A DNA stretch of 64,000 nt from Candidatus Bathyanammoxibius amoris (lineage in GTDB: Bacteria; Planctomycetota; Brocadiia; Brocadiales; Bathyanammoxibiaceae). Positions 59,323 through 64,000 of this stretch are shown here, one piece after another. The stretch spans positions 1 through 64,000 of the forward strand of contig JAMXCW010000001.1 in the NCBI GenBank assembly GCA_024451685.1, in the 5' to 3' direction. Made by a program: the position numbers and the translations under genes. The notes beneath the pieces are model-generated. The model was not told where the DNA came from. It did not search any database and saw nothing but the letters and a program-made list of their open reading frames with translations. The stretch's first letter is position 1. Every line of letters starts with the position of its first letter.

Positions 59323-60606
59323 ATGAAGGTACTAATCGTAGGAGGAGGAGGCAGGGAGCACGCCCTTGCCTGGAAAATCGCGCAGTCCCCGGAATTGAAA
59401 AAGCTCTACTGCGCACCTGGTAATGCGGGTATAGCCCGGCTGGCCGATTGCATTAACATAGATGCGGATGACATAGATTCGCTGAGCAATTTCGCGCGTA
59501 AGGAGAGGATCGACCTAACCGTGGTGGGGCCGGAAAAACCGCTGGTAAAGGGGATTGTTGACCGGTTCCAGGCTAACGGCCTTAGCGTCTTCGGTCCCTC
59601 AAGGAAGGCCGCCGCCCTGGAAGGCAGTAAGGTATTTTCAAAGACCTTGATGAGGAAATACGCCATCCCCACCGCGGAGTTCAGGAGTTTTAAGGAACTC
59701 GACGATGCCCGGAGATATATTGGCTCTCAAAACCGCCCGCCCGTTATCAAGGCCGACGGTCTCGCGGCCGGCAAGGGCGCTATAGTCTGCAACACCCAGG
59801 AAGAGGCCCTGGAAGCGGCAGAGAACATTATCGAGGGAAAACTCTTCGGCGAGGCCGGCCGCAGGATAGTGGTAGAGGAGTTTCTTGAAGGAGAAGAGGT
59901 ATCCGTCCTGGCCTTCACGGACGGGAGCACGATTGTTCCCCTCGAGGCGGTTCAGGACCATAAGGCCCTCCACGACGGTGACACGGGCCCAAACACCGGA
60001 GGGATGGGGGCGTACTCTCCCGTACCAGCCGTTACAGATGAGCTTTACCGCACGATAGAGAAGGACATACTTGTCCCCACCGTCCATGCCATGAAAAAGG
60101 AGGGCAGTCCGTACAGGGGCATAATCTACGTGGGGCTGATGCTGACCTCGGCAGGCCCGAAGGTACTGGAGTATAACGTGAGGTTTGGCGACCCGGAGAC
60201 TCAAACCCTGTTGATGCGCCTCAGGGGCGACCTCCTTCCGACGCTATTTGCCGTTGCCAGGGGGAAGCTGGAGACGGTTGATTTTGGGTGGGACCCCAGG
60301 CCGTCCGTCTGTGTGGTGATGGCCTCCGGCGGCTACCCCGGGAAGTACGGGACGGGGGAGGAGATAAACGGTCTGGACGATGTGGCAGGGGTGGATGACG
60401 TGGTTGTCTTCCACGCGGGAACGGTGGTCAGACAGGGCAAGATAGTGACGAACGGAGGAAGGGTGCTGGGAGTCACCGCCGTTGGCGCGGACATCCGGGA
60501 AGCGCAGAAAAGGGCCTACGACGCGGTGGCGAAGATAAGCTTTAGCGGCGCCTACTACCGTAAGGACATAGGCGCGAAGGCCCTCCACCACGCAGGAATC
60601 GCTTGA
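59323..60606 (+). CDS. purD: Phosphoribosylamine--glycine ligase
   Basis: 427 residues, ATP-grasp. MKVLIVGGGGREHALAWKIAQS, the GPEKPLVKGIVD segment, KADGLAAGKGAIV, GMGAYSPVPAV and EYNVRFGDPETQTLLMRL match PurD through the chain. It makes glycinamide ribonucleotide in purine synthesis. GAGG lies 8 to 12 bases before the start. The stop is 36 bases upstream of a tRNA. Confidence 0.97.
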   Translation: MKVLIVGGGGREHALAWKIAQSPELKKLYCAPGNAGIARLADCINIDADDIDSLSNFARKERIDLTVVGPEKPLVKGIVDRFQANGLSVFGPSRKAAALEGSKVFSKTLMRKYAIPTAEFRSFKELDDARRYIGSQNRPPVIKADGLAAGKGAIVCNTQEEALEAAENIIEGKLFGEAGRRIVVEEFLEGEEVSVLAFTDGSTIVPLEAVQDHKALHDGDTGPNTGGMGAYSPVPAVTDELYRTIEKDILVPTVHAMKKEGSPYRGIIYVGLMLTSAGPKVLEYNVRFGDPETQTLLMRLRGDLLPTLFAVARGKLETVDFGWDPRPSVCVVMASGGYPGKYGTGEEINGLDDVAGVDDVVVFHAGTVVRQGKIVTNGGRVLGVTAVGADIREAQKRAYDAVAKISFSGAYYRKDIGAKALHHAGIA

Positions 60607-60641
60607 AAAGAGATGAGTCTTTAGTTAACATACCCTCAGGT

Positions 60642-60714
60642 GGCGGCGTAGCTCAGTCGGTAGAGCAGCGGACTCATAAGCCGCAGGTCACTGGTTCAAG
60701 TCCAGTCGCCGCTA
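60642..60714 (+). tRNA. tRNA with CAU anticodon (Met elongator or Ile2)
   Basis: Folds as a cloverleaf: acceptor GGCGGCG with CGCCGCT, D arm GCTC/GAGC, loop CTCATAA with anticodon CAT, T arm ACTGG TTCAAGT CCAGT. CCA is encoded at 60715-60717. The anticodon stem GCGGA/GCCGC has an A-G mismatch at its loop-closing pair. Elongator Met and lysidine-Ile2 cannot be told apart here. Confidence 0.92.
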
Positions 60715-60790
60715 CCATATCTCACAAGGACTTACGACTTGGGGTAGGTCACTACACCGCAGTCTCGTTCTTCCCGGCAACTCTCCTGGT

Positions 60791-62008
60791 TCAGCCGAAA
60801 AGCTCGTCTAGCCAATCGTAGACGACCGCGCAGGACAGTGCAAGGTTGTTGAGCTGACAATGTGAATCCGCTCCCTGTGCGACTGTGAAGACATGCCGTG
60901 TCACCGGACCGCTTACACCGGAGCAGTATGTATCGGTCTGAGTCACGGCTTCGCTACCCTCCCCTTCACCTACAAGGGCCAGACTAGGACACGTAATGTT
61001 ACTTACTGCGTCCCCCAGTCTGAACTCCTCCAGTCTTTTGAGCCAGGCCTTAAATGAAAGTACACCGTACCGCCAGCAGATGATCTTAATTGCCCATTTG
61101 TCGGCGGGTGGTAACTCTTCGCCGGTAAGAGCGTTCGCCTCCTCCAGCGTAATATCGTTAGGGTCTTCTAGGGCCTCTGGTCCCAGAAACGCCACCATAT
61201 AGGCGTGAAGATCGACTATTGGCGAGTTGGGGATAACCGCCTTTAACCGGGGCTCAAAGGCCGCCCCACGGGCGGAAAAATACCCGCCGAAGCTAATGCC
61301 GTAGAGGGCCAAACGGTCAGGGTCAACCTCTTTAATTGAAAGCGCATAGTCAACAGCCGCACTGATCGGCACTTCGTAATCAGGCCGGAACTTCAGGTCC
61401 GGATGAAAGCGCAGCATTCCAGTCTGACCGGGACCCGCGAAGATCATAACGTTGTAACCGCGCTCAAGCGCAGCGGTCCCGCATTGGAAGTAAAGCTCCT
61501 CGTCGCTACCGTCAAACCCGCTCACTATGATAACAGTCTTTCGTCGCGCACCGTCGGTTGAAGGCCTCAGGAAGTAGCCGGGCATCCATGTGTCTTCATA
61601 AGGAATCTTCAAGACCTCGACAGGTGGGTCAAAGAACTCCGCAGCCTTTATAAAGGTATCTCGCGACTTTAGTCCTAGTTTCCTGTGGGTTAGCTTAAAG
61701 GGGTCTTCGTAGTATTCTGCCGCCCGGTAATACATGGAGGAACGCAAGAAGTGGTTATGTGCACTGACTGTATGGTTCTTAGCTAGCGCCTCTTCACCCA
61801 TGGCAGCGACCCGTTCGCCGAGCGCAGAGAACTCCCGGGTCCATGAGACCGGGTCACCCTCTTTAATACTGCCGACAAGCGATAGTACCTCTCCCAGGGC
61901 CCCGCCACCGTAACACACAACGCCCAGACTCCGCATAAGCTGGAAGTCCATCTCCGCGTCCGAAAAACCCCTTACACGAGTAGATGAACGCGTAATCTTA
62001 GATGCCAT
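60791..62008 (-). CDS. Alpha/beta hydrolase (FrsA/DUF1100-like)
   Basis: 405 residues. A helical N-terminal domain (about 1-140) precedes the hydrolase core: VIIVSGFDGSDEELYF, the nucleophile elbow LYGISFGGYFS, and a late acid/His region near VGEGEGSEAV and GADSHCQLNN. It resembles two-domain esterases such as 2,6-dihydroxypseudooxynicotine hydrolase. The substrate is unknown. AAGGAG precedes ATG. Its position just beside a tRNA and its isolation make acquisition possible. Confidence 0.82.
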   Translation of the reverse strand: MASKITRSSTRVRGFSDAEMDFQLMRSLGVVCYGGGALGEVLSLVGSIKEGDPVSWTREFSALGERVAAMGEEALAKNHTVSAHNHFLRSSMYYRAAEYYEDPFKLTHRKLGLKSRDTFIKAAEFFDPPVEVLKIPYEDTWMPGYFLRPSTDGARRKTVIIVSGFDGSDEELYFQCGTAALERGYNVMIFAGPGQTGMLRFHPDLKFRPDYEVPISAAVDYALSIKEVDPDRLALYGISFGGYFSARGAAFEPRLKAVIPNSPIVDLHAYMVAFLGPEALEDPNDITLEEANALTGEELPPADKWAIKIICWRYGVLSFKAWLKRLEEFRLGDAVSNITCPSLALVGEGEGSEAVTQTDTYCSGVSGPVTRHVFTVAQGADSHCQLNNLALSCAVVYDWLDELFG

Positions 62009-62275
62009 GTTTTATCTCCTTGATGAAACTTGAAAGCGGCAGAGGTTTCACGATAGAATCTTGATGATAAAGTTAATAAGTGATTTCTGACGAAAAGAGG
62101 ATTATCCAGCTTTGGTTAGTTGCACTAACACATCGCAACGTCGTGGATGCTTTGTTAAGAGACTGGAGGCACCTCTTTTTTATGATGTAAATACTTACTA
62201 GTTACTTTGCTATGTCTTTGTCCCCCCCCACTGTCAAGGAGTTGCTAAGTATATACGATAAAACACTTAGAGCTT

Positions 62276-63301
62276 TCACACCCTGATACAGCTCACCAGA
62301 TGACCTTCTGATGTCTCTCTGAGTTTGGGTATCAGCCGTTTGCAGTCGCGTATCATCTCCGGACACCGGGTATGGAACGCGCACCCCCTGGGCGGGTTGA
62401 GCGGTGACGGTATGTCGCCGCCCAGTATCACCCTGCCGCCGTTGCCGGCCCCGGGTTTGGTCCTGGGGACGGCGGCGAGCAGGGACCGGGTGTACGGGTG
62501 CAGCGGCTCACTGAAGAGTTCGTCAGTGCCGGCCCTCTCCACTATCTTGCCCAGATACATTACCGCGACCTCGTCGCTGATGTGCCTCACCACGTGGAGG
62601 TCGTGCGCGACAAATAGGTACGACAGCCGGAACTCCTCCTGCAGTTCTTCCAGAAGGTTTATTATCTGCGCCTGTATGGAGACGTCGAGCGCGGAGACCG
62701 GCTCATCGCAGACGATAAAGTCGGGTCTGAGGATGATGGCACGGGCAATGGCGACCCTCTGCCTGCCGCCGCCGCTGAACTCGTGCGGGTAGCGGTTGAC
62801 GTCCGTGGGGAGCAGGCCGACCCTGCCGAGTATCCATTCGACCGCCTCCCTCCTCTCGCTGCGGCTGCCTACGCCGTGTATCTTCATGGCCTCGCTGATT
62901 ATGCTGCCCACCGACTGCCTCGGGTTAAGTGAACTGTACGGGTCCTGAAAGATTATCTGCATACGGCGCCTCAGCCTGCGCAACTCCTCCTTCTTCAGGT
63001 CGAACACGGATTTTCCGTTAAACATGAAGCTGCCGCGGGTAGGCTCTTCGAGTCTGAGGAGTGTCCTGCCCGTTGTGGTCTTGCCGCAGCCGCTCTCGCC
63101 CACAAGCCCGAGCGTTCTGGCACGGCCCAGTTCAAAACTGACGCCGTCAACGGCCTTCACATACCGGGTATCTCTGTGGAAGAGTTTTTCCGTGTGGACG
63201 GGGAAATATTTCTTGAGGTCTTTGACCTTTATCAGGAGGCCGTCTTTGACCTCGCGCGGTACGGGAATCTGCTTGGAAATCTTTACTTTCTTTTTATTCA
63301 T
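62276..63301 (-). CDS. Oligopeptide/dipeptide ABC transporter ATPase (OppF/DppF-like)
   Basis: 341 residues. Walker A is GLVGESGCGKTTTGRTLLRL, the signature FSGGGRQRVAIARAI, Walker B FIVCDEPVSALDVSIQAQI, and the C-terminal oligopeptide-transporter domain has a Cys-rich GCAFHTRCPEMIRDC. The signature has GGGR where most have GGQR. The start overlaps the upstream ATPase stop by 8 bases, so the two are coupled. Peptides or nickel are typical substrates. Confidence 0.93.
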   Translation of the reverse strand: MNKKKVKISKQIPVPREVKDGLLIKVKDLKKYFPVHTEKLFHRDTRYVKAVDGVSFELGRARTLGLVGESGCGKTTTGRTLLRLEEPTRGSFMFNGKSVFDLKKEELRRLRRRMQIIFQDPYSSLNPRQSVGSIISEAMKIHGVGSRSERREAVEWILGRVGLLPTDVNRYPHEFSGGGRQRVAIARAIILRPDFIVCDEPVSALDVSIQAQIINLLEELQEEFRLSYLFVAHDLHVVRHISDEVAVMYLGKIVERAGTDELFSEPLHPYTRSLLAAVPRTKPGAGNGGRVILGGDIPSPLNPPRGCAFHTRCPEMIRDCKRLIPKLRETSEGHLVSCIRV

Positions 63302-64000
63302 ACAACCAGCAGGCTACCTTGTGTCCGCCGTTTACGCTCGTCAACTCAGGTTCCCTCTCGCGGCAGCGGTCCAGGACGTCGGGACATCTGGGCTGGAACC
63401 TGCAACCCCTCGGGAGCCTGGCCATATCGGGCACAAAACCCTCGATACTGTAGAGTTTTTTGCCCCTGGAGGATAATTGCGGCAGCGATTTAAAGAGCCC
63501 CCGGGTATAGGGATGTAATTTCTTCCCGAAAAATTCGTGCACCTCGGCGTATTCAAGAATCCTTCCGGCGTACATGACCGCCACAAAATCTGCCGTCTCT
63601 GCCACGATGCCCAGGTCGTGTGTGATGAGCAGAACGGCCATGCCTGATTCCCGCTGCAGTTTCCGCAGTAGCGCTAGTATCTGCGCCTGGGTGGTGACGT
63701 CGAGAGCGGTAGTGGGTTCGTCCGCTATGAGCAGTGATGGGTTGCAGACAAGCGCCATGGCAATCATCACCCTCTGCTTCATGCCGCCTGAAAGCTCGAA
63801 CGGGTAGCTTGAGAACTTTTCCTCGGGGTCCGGCAGGCCCACACGGGCGAACATCTCGATAACTTCCTTACGGGCCTCCTTCCGGCGCCTGGGGGTGTGC
63901 AGGAGGAGTGTCTCCATCACCTGCTCGCCGATGGTCATGAGGGGATTAAGCGAGCTCATAGGGTCCTGAAATATCATAGATATGTCGCCGCCCCGTATGC
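63294..64000 (-). CDS. Oligopeptide/dipeptide ABC transporter ATPase (OppD/DppD-like), 5' end missing
   Basis: The open frame runs off the right edge, so Walker A is outside the window. Visible parts are [19 protein letters not shown], the signature [16 protein letters not shown], Walker [32 protein letters not shown] and the C-terminal [15 protein letters not shown]. The permease and binding-protein genes, if present, should lie to the right. Confidence 0.93.
   Translation of the reverse strand, partial: IRGGDISMIFQDPMSSLNPLMTIGEQVMETLLLHTPRRRKEARKEVIEMFARVGLPDPEEKFSSYPFELSGGMKQRVMIAMALVCNPSLLIADEPTTALDVTTQAQILALLRKLQRESGMAVLLITHDLGIVAETADFVAVMYAGRILEYAEVHEFFGKKLHPYTRGLFKSLPQLSSRGKKLYSIEGFVPDMARLPRGCRFQPRCPDVLDRCREREPELTSVNGGHKVACWLYE

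Overview
This 64 kb window is a piece of bacterial chromosome, apparently from a metagenome-derived or little-studied lineage. Most of it has a GC content a little above one half. Gene content fits a planctomycete, most likely a Brocadiae (anammox-clade) relative: an octaheme hydroxylamine-oxidoreductase-like cytochrome, many TPR proteins, paired cupredoxin proteins, a YVTN beta-propeller and a divergent EF-P. The taxonomy is inference. I saw no hydrazine synthase, rRNA or CRISPR array. Housekeeping genes are intact and scattered on both strands (aroK, moaC, dapF, pcm, hemW, efp, argS, trpS, aroC, recA, alaS, fabZ, purD, hpt), with three tRNAs (Arg-CCU, Leu-GAG, one CAU).

Layout. 0-7 kb: a DUF72 fragment, a patchwork of dispersed repeats, a degenerate M50-like membrane protein, a DNA alkyltransferase, a cupredoxin, a cold-shock gene with a terminator in its leader, a 31-residue Cys-x-x-Cys peptide, sixA, aroK and moaC. 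7-13.5 kb: the octaheme cytochrome, an M1 peptidase plus TPR pair, and another TPR protein. 13.5-18 kb: a four-gene trehalose-type cluster (GT20, HAD phosphatase, DUF5752, TreT-like GT4), followed by stacked cloverleaf repeats. 18-25 kb: a STAND-like NTPase with TPRs, hpt, a SemiSWEET gene, and an AT-rich three-gene cassette (glutamine-synthetase-like ligase, KamA-like radical SAM aminomutase, C45 Ntn hydrolase). The cassette sits inside a second, broken SemiSWEET copy and lies between 166 bp direct repeats.

25-37 kb: dksA-like regulator, acyl-CoA ligase, dapF, a sugar-nucleotide decarboxylase, an FMN reductase, then two consecutive cobalamin riboswitches ahead of a porin-like gene, a YVTN propeller, a second cupredoxin, an S41 peptidase and a phosphohexomutase with a Cys-rich N-terminal extension. 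37-53 kb: mostly housekeeping genes plus hsp20 with a near-consensus promoter and a LolC/E-type permease. 53-64 kb: fabZ, a HAD-YvcK fusion next to a HAD paralogue, DUF192, an exported archaemetzincin, endonuclease V, a membrane-anchored amidase, purD, an alpha/beta hydrolase and two Opp/Dpp ATPases running off the end.

The best candidates for undescribed biology are the cassette at about 21.1-24.8 kb, which encodes enzymes that could make and modify a beta-amino-acid amide, and the doubly B12-controlled envelope operon at 30.5-34.7 kb. All functional statements are from reading the sequence and recalling family signatures; no database search was run.
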